DNA of 40,981 bases from Anaerolineae bacterium (GTDB lineage Bacteria > Chloroflexota > Anaerolineae > Anaerolineales > Villigracilaceae). The stretch is taken from contig JAFLCE010000031.1 of assembly GCA_017303655.1 (NCBI GenBank), positions 1 through 40,981 of the forward strand, in the 5' to 3' direction. Under the pieces are notes generated by a model. That model was not told the origin of the DNA and did not search any database. It saw only the letters and a list, made by a program, of their open reading frames with translations. Every line of letters begins with the position of its first letter. Within the stretch, counting starts at the first letter, position 1. Made by a program: the position numbers and the translations under genes. Below are positions 14,743 to 23,790 of the stretch, piece after piece.

Positions 14743-15555
14743 ATGACCTTCCTCCATGCAGTACTTCTCGGTATCGTACAGGGATTGACCGAATTCATCC
14801 CCGTCTCATCCACGGCGCACTTGTTCATCACCACCAACTTGCTCGGTCTGCCTGCGGATGACCGCACCTTTTCTTTCAACGTCATTATTCAACTGGGAAC
14901 TGTCGCCGCTTTGTTATTGTTTTTTTGGCGCGATTATTGGCAGATCACGCAGGCATTTTTTCTTGGCATCAAGAATCGAAAACCATTTGAAGATTTTCAT
15001 GCCCGCCTTGGCTGGCTGATAATCATTGCAACGATTCCCGCCGGACTGGTGGGCTTGCTGCTCAATCGCTTTGTAAAGGATATGTCAGGCGATCCCTTAT
15101 TGTGGGCGGGGATACGTTTAATATTCACGGCACTTCTGCTTGCGGCGGTGGAATACTTCGATAAAAAATCACGCACCTTGGAATCTGCCACCTGGCTGGA
15201 TGCCTTGGCAGTTGGATTATTCCAAGTCCTGGCGATCTTCCCCGGTGCCTCCCGCTCTGGCTCGACGATGGCGGGTGCGATGTTCCGCGGCTTGGATCGA
15301 CCTTCAGCAGCGCGATTTGCATTCCTTATGTCTGCGCCGATTTTGATCGTGGCTGGTTTATATGAAAGCGTAGAGGTAATCCTTCTCCCGAACACGACCG
15401 AATTTCTACCCATCTTGTTAACCGGTTTTATCACCTCAGGGATCGTCGGTTGGTTTGCCATTCGTTGGCTGCTTGAATACTTACGAAAACACTCACTCTA
15501 TGTTTTCTCCGTTTATTGTTTGATCGCAGGTATTGTTGTTTTAATTGCCCGTTAA
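14743..15555 (+). CDS. uppP: undecaprenyl-diphosphatase (BacA/UppP)
   Basis: 270 aa integral membrane enzyme that dephosphorylates undecaprenyl diphosphate to recycle the lipid carrier of cell-wall and surface-polymer synthesis. Motif 1 reads GLTEFIPVSSTAH (14-26), with Glu17 and His26 in the expected places, and motif 2 reads FPGASRSGSTM. About eight hydrophobic segments. The start codon lies within the tandem TTAACCATG repeat and no good ribosome-binding site is present. It fits functionally with the glycosyltransferase and polymer-acetylation genes further on, though not linked to them. Confidence 0.95.
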   Translation: MTFLHAVLLGIVQGLTEFIPVSSTAHLFITTNLLGLPADDRTFSFNVIIQLGTVAALLLFFWRDYWQITQAFFLGIKNRKPFEDFHARLGWLIIIATIPAGLVGLLLNRFVKDMSGDPLLWAGIRLIFTALLLAAVEYFDKKSRTLESATWLDALAVGLFQVLAIFPGASRSGSTMAGAMFRGLDRPSAARFAFLMSAPILIVAGLYESVEVILLPNTTEFLPILLTGFITSGIVGWFAIRWLLEYLRKHSLYVFSVYCLIAGIVVLIAR

Positions 15556-15592
15556 AATAAAGTATGAACTGTCAATTCAAAAGGATGCCTTT

Positions 15593-16678
15593 ATGAATAC
15601 AAACGCTCTGCTCAAATTACTGGTTGAAACCGAATCGCCTTCACACGACAAAGCTGCCGTGGATCGTGTCGGCGCTATCGTTGCGGAAGAAGCGCGCAAG
15701 CTTGGAGCGCAGGTTGAAATCGTGCCGAATCAAGGCACTGGCGATCATGTGATCGCAAAGTGGGCTGGCACTGGCAAGCCTATTCTTTTTGTATGTCATA
15801 TGGATACAGTCTTCCCAGTCGGGACGATTAATACCTTCCCGTATCGTGAAGACGAAGGCAAGATCACGGGACCGGGCGTTTCGGACATGAAAGCAAGCCT
15901 GGTGATCTCACTGGCAACGATAGAAGAAGCGCGTGTCCAAGGCGTGGAACGTGCGCTGACCTTGTTATGCACTTCTGACGAAGAGATCGGAAGCGTGACT
16001 TCGAGGGAATTGATTCAGTCACTGGCGCAAGAATCGGAATTGGTATTCGTGATGGAGCCTGGGCTGATCAATGGCGCGCTCAAAACCTGGCGCAAAGGCG
16101 GCGGCGGTTTCACTGTAAAAGTGAAGGGACGTGCCGCTCATGCAGGTGGCGACCATGAAAAAGGACGCAATGCCATCGAAGAAATGGCGCATCAAGTGCT
16201 TGCCATTCAAAAGATGACCGATTATGAAAAGAAAACCACGTTAAATGTTGGCGTCATTCAGGGTGGAACGGTGTCGAACGTCGTGCCAGAGGAATGTAGT
16301 ATAGAAGTAGACTTCCGCATTTTGCAGCCCAATGAATGGGATCGCATCAATGGGCTAATGCAGAATCTCAAGCCGGTCTTGGAAGGTACTACAGTAGAAG
16401 TGACTGGTGGACTCAACCGTGGTCCCATGCCTTTTGATGACCTTATGCAAACCACCTTTGGCAAAGCCAAGACGATTGCAGCTCAAATCGGCATTGACCT
16501 CAAAGCAGGTGGCACAGGCGGCATGTCTGATGCGAATCTGGTTGCGCCGCTTGGCATCCCAGTGTTGGATGGTCTCGGTGCAATTGGCGAAGGCTATCAC
16601 TCAGACCGTGAATATATCTTTGCAGGCAGCATTCCTCAGCGGGTGAAGTTGATTACGGCATTGCTAAAGAATTGGTAA
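15593..16678 (+). CDS. M20 family metallopeptidase (CPG2/ArgE-like)
   Basis: 361 aa. Di-zinc amidohydrolase, most like the glutamate carboxypeptidase (CPG2) branch. Metal ligands and general base are visible: His69 and Asp71 (CHMDT), bridging Asp98 (GPGVSDMKA), Glu130/Glu131 (TSDEEIGS), a later EPG, and a final His in GEGYHSDREY. The dimerisation domain (about 170-285) is intact. AAAGGA (15580-15585) upstream fixes ATG 15593. It likely cleaves a C-terminal amino acid from a small N-acylated or dipeptide substrate in the cytoplasm; no signal peptide is present. Confidence 0.92.
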   Translation: MNTNALLKLLVETESPSHDKAAVDRVGAIVAEEARKLGAQVEIVPNQGTGDHVIAKWAGTGKPILFVCHMDTVFPVGTINTFPYREDEGKITGPGVSDMKASLVISLATIEEARVQGVERALTLLCTSDEEIGSVTSRELIQSLAQESELVFVMEPGLINGALKTWRKGGGGFTVKVKGRAAHAGGDHEKGRNAIEEMAHQVLAIQKMTDYEKKTTLNVGVIQGGTVSNVVPEECSIEVDFRILQPNEWDRINGLMQNLKPVLEGTTVEVTGGLNRGPMPFDDLMQTTFGKAKTIAAQIGIDLKAGGTGGMSDANLVAPLGIPVLDGLGAIGEGYHSDREYIFAGSIPQRVKLITALLKNW

Positions 16679-16694
16679 CTTCTTCTATTATTTT

Positions 16695-17372
16695 ATGAAT
16701 ACCGACTCTACAAAACGGACACAGTTCATTGTCTATCGTCCATGGACTGTGCCCGTTTTCTTTCTTCTTTCATCTTTCTTTCTCTCTTGTGCTCCCTCTA
16801 CCCAACCATCATCTCAACAGGTTATTACCGCCTACGCCACTTCTTCGGCTCAGCCGTGGATGGATGAGCTCTTTGCTTGTGCAAATGATCTATCCATCAC
16901 GGTCAACGTCACTGCCGAGGAGCCGGAACTCTATCTTCGTATTGGCGAGCCGGAGAATTTAATTTCACCAGCTTATCAAGTTGGCGAAGAAGAGCTATTG
17001 GTCGTGACGCATCGAGAAAGCCCGGTACAAAATTTGTCCTTGCCCGAGGCTCAGGCGTTATTCGTGGGCGAAGGGGATGGGTCTGTGCAGGTCTGGGTGT
17101 ATCCATCAGCGTTGGATGTGGCTGGGGTGTTTGAGCAGGTCGTGATGCAAGGACGAGGCGTGATGTCATCCGCGAAGATTGCGGTTGACCCGGCACAAAT
17201 GTCAGATGTGCTGAATGCCGAATCCAATGCGTTGGGCATCTTGCCGAGGCGCTGGAAGGCAGGGAATGTGCGCGAGGTGCTTTCATTGGGGAACTTTCCG
17301 GTCTTGGCAGTGACGGCGGGGGAAGTTAGCAACACAGCCAGGTTGCTTTTGGCTTGTTTGCAAAGTAATTGA
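16695..17372 (+). CDS. lipoprotein with substrate-binding-protein-like domain
   Basis: 225 aa. The hydrophobic stretch VPVFFLLSSFFLSC ends in a lipobox (FLSC), so it is likely surface lipid-anchored. Segments such as EEELLVVTHRESPVQNLSLPEAQALFVGEG, WVYPSALDVAGVFEQVVM and NALGILPRRW match the arrangement of PstS-like periplasmic binding domains: a signal to call a type II binding fold, but a short one. No ABC permease for phosphate is nearby. It may instead serve the ABC cluster that starts 68 bp downstream. Confidence 0.6.
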   Translation: MNTDSTKRTQFIVYRPWTVPVFFLLSSFFLSCAPSTQPSSQQVITAYATSSAQPWMDELFACANDLSITVNVTAEEPELYLRIGEPENLISPAYQVGEEELLVVTHRESPVQNLSLPEAQALFVGEGDGSVQVWVYPSALDVAGVFEQVVMQGRGVMSSAKIAVDPAQMSDVLNAESNALGILPRRWKAGNVREVLSLGNFPVLAVTAGEVSNTARLLLACLQSN

Positions 17373-17394
17373 AATTAAACTGCAAATAAGCCTT

Positions 17395-17424
17395 TTGCGT
17401 CCGATTGCACAATAGGGGTAAAAT
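17395..17424 (+). promoter_or_regulatory. candidate promoter of the ABC/kinase cluster
   Basis: TTGCGT (17395-17400), an 18-bp spacer and TAAAAT (17419-17424), 15 nt before ATG 17440. Both hexamers are imperfect. Confidence 0.4.
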
Positions 17425-17439
17425 CATGCTGTTAAGCTT

Positions 17440-18174
17440 ATGAACACACCTATTGTCGAGTTAAATAATGTTAGCAAAACCTATTCCACAGCGGCGGGAG
17501 AATTCCCGGCGTTAAAGAACGTCAACCTATCCGTGAATGCGGGCGAGTTTTTAGGTGTGGTGGGCAAATCTGGCGCAGGGAAATCTACCCTGCTTAATAT
17601 GATCAACGGCGTGGATGAACTTTCAAGCGGCGAAGTGCTGGTGAATACCGGTGGTCAGCGCGTGTCGGTGCATCATCTCACGGAAGATGATAAAGCGCTC
17701 TGGCGCGGCAAAACGATGGGGGTGGTGTATCAGTCTTTTCAACTGTTGCCCATGCTCACGCTGATTGAGAACATCACTCTGCCCATGGACTTGGCTGGTA
17801 ACTTCAAGCCACGCGAGTCACGTCAACGCGCACTCGAATTGTTGCGCCTGGTAGAGATCGAAGAACATGCAGATAAACTACCAGCTTTCGTTTCGGGTGG
17901 TCAACAACAGCGTGTTGCCATTGCACGTGCACTCGCCAACGATCCTGATATTCTCGTCGCTGATGAACCCACCGGAAGTTTAGACTCTGTCACTGCCGAC
18001 CACATCTTTGATGTTTTTTCGCGGCTGGTTGCTGAACGCGGCAAGACCATCATCATGGTCACGCATGACATGGGCTTGAAAAGTCGCTTTACCCGCTGCC
18101 TGACTCTTGTGGATGGGGATTTGCAGCCCGAAGCCCAAGCGGATGCAAAACCGAAGAGGAGCCGCAAGAAATGA
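17440..18174 (+). CDS. ABC transporter ATP-binding protein, MacB/LolD type (1)
   Basis: 244 aa nucleotide-binding subunit. Walker A GKSGAGKST (42-50), Q-loop VVYQSFQLLPMLT, signature VSGGQQQRVAIARAL, Walker B ILVADEPTGSLD and the switch His in MVTHD are all intact. The long insert after Walker A and the PTGSLD form are typical of the MacB/LolD/FtsE class, which powers extrusion from the periplasmic side. It is the first gene of a co-directional cluster ending with the adaptor at 27500. The next ATPase overlaps it by 4 nt (ATGA). Confidence 0.95.
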   Translation: MNTPIVELNNVSKTYSTAAGEFPALKNVNLSVNAGEFLGVVGKSGAGKSTLLNMINGVDELSSGEVLVNTGGQRVSVHHLTEDDKALWRGKTMGVVYQSFQLLPMLTLIENITLPMDLAGNFKPRESRQRALELLRLVEIEEHADKLPAFVSGGQQQRVAIARALANDPDILVADEPTGSLDSVTADHIFDVFSRLVAERGKTIIMVTHDMGLKSRFTRCLTLVDGDLQPEAQADAKPKRSRKK

Positions 18175-19331
18175 AATCATCGCCTCGGACTCAGCCGAAG
18201 CCTGTCCTGCAAAAAGTGAGCGACGCCACGCCGGAAGCAATCATTGAATTACGCGGCGTCGTCAAACGCTTCAGCAATGCTGCTGGAGTCTTCACCGTTC
18301 TCAAAGGTGTGGACTTGCAAATCAACCGCGGAGAATTCGTGTCTATCGTCGGGAAATCTGGTAGTGGTAAATCAACCTTGTTGAACATGATCACCGGCAT
18401 TGACCATCCCACCGAGGGACAAGTCATCGTCAATCACACCGATATTTACACTGGTGTAAGTGAAAGCCAACGTTCCAAATGGCGCGGAAAGAATTTAGGC
18501 ATCGTCTTTCAGTTCTTTCAATTATTGCCCATGCTGACTCTGCTTGAAAACGTCATGCTTCCAATGGATTATGTTGACCTGTATGACTTTGACGAACGCC
18601 CCAAGCGTGCCATGGAGTTGTTGACTCTGGTAGGCTTGGAAAATTTCGCGAACAAATTGCCAGTCCTAGTCTCCACCGGTCAGCAGCAATTGGCAGCGAT
18701 TGCTCGTGCCATGGCTTGTGACCCGCCACTGTTGATCGCCGATGAACCCACTGGTAACCTCGATACTCGTTCAGCCGATACCATCATTAGTTTGTTCGAG
18801 CATTTTGTGCAACAAGGCAAGACCATCGTCATGGTGACCCATGATCCCTCTCTGACCTCACGCACAGACCGCAACATCATCATCTCTGATGGTGAGTTAA
18901 TCGACGAGACCATTTCACGCGGTTTGCCGCAACTTCGTCACCGCCACATGTTGGAATTTACCAAGCTTGCCGAGCGCCACATATACCAACCGCATGAGAC
19001 CATAGTCTCACGGGATGAGAAATTAAGTCATTTCTATATCATCCGCAAAGGCGAAGTGGAAGTTGTCCTGCAAAAGCAGCGCAGCAAAGAGACCATCCTT
19101 TCGCGTTTGGGTGCCGATGAATTCTTTGGCGAAGCCGAACTGTTACGCGGCGGTAAATCGATTGCAAACGTCCGCGCCGGGAAAGCTCCCGTGGAAGTGG
19201 TAGCCATTCCGCGCGCAGACTTCAACCGCGTCATGGATGAATCTCCTGTCACTGTTGATGCCATCAGCAAAATTGTGCAAAAGCGTTTACACGAACACCG
19301 TATGGCAGATCCGCGCGCTGGCCGTGGATAG
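18171..19331 (+). CDS. ABC ATPase (2) fused to a cyclic-nucleotide-binding-like domain
   Basis: 386 aa. The ATPase part (about 24-250) has Walker A GKSGSGKST (61-69), Walker B LLIADEPTGNLD and switch MVTHD, but the signature reads VSTGQQQ instead of LSGGQ. The C-terminal part (about 262-380) looks like a CAP-type cNMP-binding cassette: KLSHFYIIRKGEVEVVL, ADEFFGEAEL, and SIANVRA. The residue aligned with the phosphate-binding Arg of R-x-A-x-V is Ser330, so nucleotide binding is doubtful; it may be a pure regulatory fold. It may pair with ATPase 1 as a heterodimer. It overlaps ATPase 1 by 4 nt. Confidence 0.92.
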   Translation: MKSSPRTQPKPVLQKVSDATPEAIIELRGVVKRFSNAAGVFTVLKGVDLQINRGEFVSIVGKSGSGKSTLLNMITGIDHPTEGQVIVNHTDIYTGVSESQRSKWRGKNLGIVFQFFQLLPMLTLLENVMLPMDYVDLYDFDERPKRAMELLTLVGLENFANKLPVLVSTGQQQLAAIARAMACDPPLLIADEPTGNLDTRSADTIISLFEHFVQQGKTIVMVTHDPSLTSRTDRNIIISDGELIDETISRGLPQLRHRHMLEFTKLAERHIYQPHETIVSRDEKLSHFYIIRKGEVEVVLQKQRSKETILSRLGADEFFGEAELLRGGKSIANVRAGKAPVEVVAIPRADFNRVMDESPVTVDAISKIVQKRLHEHRMADPRAGRG

Positions 19332-19348
19332 ACTTTGAATTGGAATCC

Positions 19349-21244
19349 ATGAATTCTGACCCCCGTAAACTTCCGCAATTGCTATACATAGCAGACAGCG
19401 ACGAATCCCGCTCGCTAGTGCGGCGTTTACTTGCCTATAAATTCGTTGTACTCGAAGCCGCCAATCCGTTGGATGGGCTTGGGTTGGCGGGGGAGACGCA
19501 TCCCAGTTTGATCTTGATCGACAATAATCTTTCACAGATGACCAGCAATGAAGCTGCGTCTCGCCTGAAGAAAATGCTGCCCTATACGCCGATCGTTGTT
19601 GTTTCAGGGGATACCAAGCCCGGCGCAAGAGAACGGTCACTGGCGGCAGGTGCGGTGGGATTCATCCCGAAGCCGATTGGCGGTGATTTTGTTGAACTGG
19701 TTGACGATTACCTGCACGGCAAAGTGGATGAATTGGAGAATGCCGAACTCTACCTGCGCGAATATCAGGAAGAATTGGCGACTAAGATCGAAGATCAGAC
19801 CCGTCAACTTACCAACACAGTCGAGCGTAATAAATATCTGCTTCAGCAAAATCAAAAGATGTTCTCCATGCTCGAACGCAGACACAAACTGCTCGAGACC
19901 GCCTCACGCGTTGGGCAAATGGTCACCTCTATTTTGGATCTGAACGAACTTTTAAGGCATACGGTCAATATTATTTGTAGTGAGTTCAATTTTTATTACT
20001 CAGGTATTTTTCTGGTTTCTGACGACCGTAAATGGGCAGTGTTACGAGCCGGGTATGCTTTGGCTGGGCGCAAAATGCTCGAGGCAAATTACAAATTGCC
20101 CATCGATGAAAAATCCATGATCGGTCGTTCGATCTTGACTCAACAAGCGCAGATCGCATTGGATGTGGCAGGCGAGGAATCGCGCTTCAAGAATCCCTTT
20201 TTGCCGAATACTCGCTCCGAAATGGCTCTGCCGCTGATCGTTAATTCGATCTCCGTTGGGGCGGTGACGGTTCAAAGCCAGGACCTCAACGCATTCAACG
20301 AAGAAGATGTCACTTCGTTACAGACTATGGCAGACCAGGTGGCAATTGCCATCAATAACGCCAAGTTGATGCGTGAACTAGAATCAGCGAATACGGAGAT
20401 ATTGCGCACGAAAACTTATGAAGCTATTGCTACTGCCACAGGCGAAGCAATCCACTGGGTGGGGAATAAGGCGGCGCCGATCCCTGGTAGTGTGAATCGA
20501 GCACGTGAAGATGTTCAGTATCTGCTGGCGTTGGTGGCGCAGTTAAATGAATCAGAGTTGGATAATGCCTCGTTGGCAGCGGCAGTTCAAACGGTCCGTG
20601 AAGAGGCGGAAGCATCCGGCTTGGACTTGAAAAAAATTCTGGCAGATATGTCCGCGATGCAGCCGAAGCGTTTGCAGGCGTTGGTCAGCGTTGAGTCATT
20701 ATTGGAAGATCTGGATATCGCCGAGAACAGTGCCAAGACCATTCTTGACATCAAAGAAGGCTTGATCGGTCCGGCGCGTCAGCGGAATGATGAAAATGTT
20801 TCACTTAGCGAGATGATCTCGAATACGGTGATGACTATGGGTCTGCCGCATGGGGTTGTGATGCTGACCTGGTCTGAGGATATGCCCCTGGCGCATGTCG
20901 ATGCCCGGCAGATAGAACAAGTCTTTAATAATTTGATCAAGAATGCCTGGGAAGCATTGTTGCAATCAAACACACCTGACCCGAAAATTTACGTGAAGGG
21001 GCGCGGTGACGATAATATGAATTATGTGCTCGTCTCGGTGCAGGATAATGGACCTGGCATTCCCAAGGATATTCAAGAAAAAATCTGGGTCTCGTTCTTT
21101 ACCACCAAAGGCGGCAAGGGCGGCACGGGTTTGGGGCTTTCTGCTGTGATGCAGATCGTTAATCAGCATGGCGGCAAGATCTGGTTGGAAAGTGTAAATG
21201 GCAGTGGCGCAACATTCTTTGTGCGTTTGCCAGCAGAGAAGTAA
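19349..21244 (+). CDS. hybrid sensor histidine kinase (REC-GAF-kinase)
   Basis: 631 aa, soluble. Receiver domain about 9-120 with phosphoacceptor Asp58 (LILIDNN) and Lys106 (IPKP). A coiled-coil linker (128-182), GAF domain about 185-340, then a phosphotransfer helix with His368 (EAIHWVGNK). The HATPase core has N-box QVFNNLIKNAWEAL, G1 DNGPGIP, F-box FFTTKGG and G2 GTGLGLSAV. No transmembrane segment, so it senses a cytoplasmic cue. It is closely related to the kinase at 21707, with His at the same residue number. ATG 19349 was used; it lies 17 bp after ATPase 2. Confidence 0.92.
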   Translation: MNSDPRKLPQLLYIADSDESRSLVRRLLAYKFVVLEAANPLDGLGLAGETHPSLILIDNNLSQMTSNEAASRLKKMLPYTPIVVVSGDTKPGARERSLAAGAVGFIPKPIGGDFVELVDDYLHGKVDELENAELYLREYQEELATKIEDQTRQLTNTVERNKYLLQQNQKMFSMLERRHKLLETASRVGQMVTSILDLNELLRHTVNIICSEFNFYYSGIFLVSDDRKWAVLRAGYALAGRKMLEANYKLPIDEKSMIGRSILTQQAQIALDVAGEESRFKNPFLPNTRSEMALPLIVNSISVGAVTVQSQDLNAFNEEDVTSLQTMADQVAIAINNAKLMRELESANTEILRTKTYEAIATATGEAIHWVGNKAAPIPGSVNRAREDVQYLLALVAQLNESELDNASLAAAVQTVREEAEASGLDLKKILADMSAMQPKRLQALVSVESLLEDLDIAENSAKTILDIKEGLIGPARQRNDENVSLSEMISNTVMTMGLPHGVVMLTWSEDMPLAHVDARQIEQVFNNLIKNAWEALLQSNTPDPKIYVKGRGDDNMNYVLVSVQDNGPGIPKDIQEKIWVSFFTTKGGKGGTGLGLSAVMQIVNQHGGKIWLESVNGSGATFFVRLPAEK

Positions 21245-21254
21245 TCGTAAATGA

Positions 21255-21269
21255 AGACCTGACAGGTCT
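21255..21269 (+). repeat. short palindrome AGACCTGACAGGTCT
   Basis: Perfect 7-bp arms around one base, in the gap between kinase 1 and the response regulator. The AGACC...GGTCT theme returns in the longer hairpin at 23791-23841. Confidence 0.75.
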
Positions 21270-21291
21270 AGTACAAAATTTCGGAGGAATG

Positions 21292-21678
21292 ATGACGACA
21301 GTTCTTTTAGTTGATGATGAAAAATTGATCCAGCGCAGCTTGGAGAAGACACTCTTGCGTGCTGGATATGATGTCTTGACCGCGCCTAATTGTAAAACTG
21401 GGAGCAACGTCTTTGCCCAAAACATAAACATCGTGGATATTGCCGTGTTGGACTTGAACATGCCGGGGTTTGAAGGCGTGCCAAAGAATGATGCTGGGCT
21501 GGATCTGCTGGCAGACCTCAAACAGAAAAAAGCCGACCTGCCAGTGGTGATTTTGACGGCATATGATGAAGTGAATAAAGCCAAAGATGCTGTTTCACGA
21601 GGTGCGAATGCCTTTTTTGTAAAAGGGCGTGAGCAGGGACTAGTGGAATTGATCCAGAAGATTTTGAATGAAAAATAA
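21292..21678 (+). CDS. single-domain response regulator
   Basis: 128 aa, a receiver domain only. Acidic pair VDDEK at the N-terminus, phosphoacceptor in AVLDLNMPG, Thr in ILTAYD and Lys in FFVKG. There is no DNA-binding or enzymatic output domain, so it must act by protein contact or as a phosphorelay shuttle between the two flanking kinases. GGAGG (21283-21287) lies 4 nt before ATG 21292; ATG 21289 is one codon earlier and too close to it. It is located between two hybrid kinases in the ABC cluster. Confidence 0.93.
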   Translation: MTTVLLVDDEKLIQRSLEKTLLRAGYDVLTAPNCKTGSNVFAQNINIVDIAVLDLNMPGFEGVPKNDAGLDLLADLKQKKADLPVVILTAYDEVNKAKDAVSRGANAFFVKGREQGLVELIQKILNEK

Positions 21679-21706
21679 TTGAGGACCAGAGACCAAAGAG
21701 GAACTT

Positions 21707-23776
21707 ATGACCAATAATATTGAACGACATGCAAAGTTATTGAAGGCATCTGCCCGTGCCGCCAAGAACATCACCATGATCCTTGACCCGTATGAGCTGT
21801 TTCAGCGCACCGTGGACATCATTTGTGATGAGTTTGGTTTTTATTACGCTGGTGTGTTTCTTGTAGACGAAGCCACGCAATATGCTGTCCTCAAGGCAGG
21901 GCGTGGTGATGCCGGACGTGCCATGCTGCGTGAAGAACATAAACTCGCCATTGGCGGCAATTCGATGATCGGCGCAAGCATCGCCAATAAAAAGGGACGA
22001 ATTGCGTTGGATGTCGGGTCTGAAGCGGTCTTCTTTGAGAATCCGCACCTGCCCAAGACTCGCTCTGAGATGGCGCTTCCGCTCATCGTTGGGGAAGAGG
22101 CGATTGGTGCGTTGACGGTTCAATCGGTTGAAGAAGCCGCTTTCCACGAAGAAGATATCGATGCCTTGCAAACCATGGCAGATCAACTTGCAGTGGCGAT
22201 CCAAAATTCCAAACTGCACCGGCAGGAGGAACGCCGCTCTCGCTTATTGAAGGCTGCTAACCGTGTGGGTAAGGAAGTGGCTTCCTTATTGAATCTCGAT
22301 CAGTTGCTGCCCCAGACCGTCAACATTATTTGTGAAGCGTATGGTTTGTATTATGCGGGCGTATTCTTGCTTGATGAAAAAAGCGAATTCGCTGTGTTGC
22401 GCGCTGGGTACGGCAAAGCGGGCAAAGCCATGCTGGCAGACGGTCACAAATTGCGCGTGGGTACAGACTCCATGATCGGCGCATCCATTGCGATGGGTGA
22501 AGCGCGCATCGCGTTGGATGTTGGTGAAGAACGGGTGCATTTTAAGAATCCGCATTTGCCGCATACCCGTTCTGAAATGGCATTGCCGCTGATCTATGGC
22601 GGTAGGACACTTGGCGCTGTCACCATTCAATCTTCTGAAGAACGCGCCTTTAGCGACGACGACATCACCATGCTGTTGACCATGGCAGAACATCTGGCAG
22701 TCGCCATTAACAACGCGCATTTGATCGAAGAATTGAAGGAAGCGCATAACGAGATCCTGCGCAACAAAGTCTTTGAAGCGCTGACCACCGCCTCGACCGA
22801 AGCCATTCACTGGATCGGCAATAAGACGCTTCCCATTTCGCTGACAGTTGCCCGTCTGCGCGAAGAGATCGCCGATGGCAAGGTTGACCTTGAGTCGCTT
22901 AAGGAAGACCTCGATATGATCTCTGAGAGCGCAACGCAGATCATCCAGGTGAAAGAGCAACTGATTGGTGCCGTGCGTGAAATGAAACCACGCCCTGTGC
23001 TCTTTGCCGATGTTTTGCAGACTGCTGCCCTACAACGCGGATTCCCGCAGAACAAACTACAAGTAGAGATCGACCCTGCTGCTGCTTACGTCATTGCAGA
23101 TTCAACTCAGTTGACTCGCGCCGTAGGTAATATTTTACAAAACGCGGCAGAAGCCGGTGCAAAATCGATCAAGGTGCATGTGCGTCCCACTGAAGAGCGC
23201 GGCATGTTGGAGATCACCATCGAAGATGATGGCGTAGGTATTAACGATGCCACTCTGCAAAAAGTTTGGTCGCCGTTCTTCACTACTCGTGGTGTTGAAC
23301 ATCATGGTTTGGGTTTGCCTGCCACCATGCACGTCGTTTCGCAATCACAGGGGCATATTGCTCTGGTCAGTGAAGAAGGCAAAGGCACGACTGTGGCGAT
23401 GTTCATGCCGCGTGGTCGCGTGGATGTTGAGCAAGCTCAGCCCGGCAGTGTGAAGAGCATCCTACTCATTGACGATAATGACGATTGGGCTAACCTGCTT
23501 GGGCACATGCTCAAAAACACCAAGGTCAAGTTGACTCAGTCCACCGATCTGAAGAAATTCCCTGAAGCCGACCTGATCCTTGTGGATGAAAACATCGCCT
23601 CGGCTTCGCTGAACGAAGTCTTGGCTGCCTTGTCCAAAGCGAAACTTGCCCCGAAGACGGTTGTGCTCACATCTGCCATCAACCCAGAGCGTGTCACCCA
23701 ATATTTGCGTGACGGTCTGAAAGATGTGACAGTCAAGCCATATTCTGCAAATGAATTGAATGAACTGTTGAAATAA
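21707..23776 (+). CDS. hybrid sensor histidine kinase (GAF-GAF-kinase-REC)
   Basis: 689 aa, soluble. Two GAF domains (about 18-170 and 185-340) are clear duplicates of each other; both contain YYAGVFLxDE, SMIGASIA, RIALDVG, HLPxTRSEMALPLI. The phosphotransfer helix has His368 (EAIHWIGNK). The ATPase core follows with AVGNILQNAAEAG, DDGVGI, FFTTRG and HHGLGLP. A C-terminal receiver (about 580-689) has LLIDDND, LILVDEN and TVKPY. GAF2-kinase aligns with GAF-kinase of the gene at 19349, where a receiver replaces GAF1. Probable phosphorelay partner of the lone receiver upstream. Confidence 0.92.
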   Translation: MTNNIERHAKLLKASARAAKNITMILDPYELFQRTVDIICDEFGFYYAGVFLVDEATQYAVLKAGRGDAGRAMLREEHKLAIGGNSMIGASIANKKGRIALDVGSEAVFFENPHLPKTRSEMALPLIVGEEAIGALTVQSVEEAAFHEEDIDALQTMADQLAVAIQNSKLHRQEERRSRLLKAANRVGKEVASLLNLDQLLPQTVNIICEAYGLYYAGVFLLDEKSEFAVLRAGYGKAGKAMLADGHKLRVGTDSMIGASIAMGEARIALDVGEERVHFKNPHLPHTRSEMALPLIYGGRTLGAVTIQSSEERAFSDDDITMLLTMAEHLAVAINNAHLIEELKEAHNEILRNKVFEALTTASTEAIHWIGNKTLPISLTVARLREEIADGKVDLESLKEDLDMISESATQIIQVKEQLIGAVREMKPRPVLFADVLQTAALQRGFPQNKLQVEIDPAAAYVIADSTQLTRAVGNILQNAAEAGAKSIKVHVRPTEERGMLEITIEDDGVGINDATLQKVWSPFFTTRGVEHHGLGLPATMHVVSQSQGHIALVSEEGKGTTVAMFMPRGRVDVEQAQPGSVKSILLIDDNDDWANLLGHMLKNTKVKLTQSTDLKKFPEADLILVDENIASASLNEVLAALSKAKLAPKTVVLTSAINPERVTQYLRDGLKDVTVKPYSANELNELLK

Positions 23777-23790
23777 CAAGAAGAAAGAAG

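Larger units (their letters stand above)
14202..14745 (+). mobile_element. possible small insertion bounded by 12-bp inverted repeats
   Basis: CATGGTTAATAG at 14202-14213 and its exact reverse complement CTATTAACCATG at 14734-14745 bracket the four-helix-bundle gene between tgt and uppP. The left arm lies in the end of tgt and the right arm ends in the uppP start codon. No transposase is encoded, so this would be a non-autonomous or passive unit. Confidence 0.4.
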
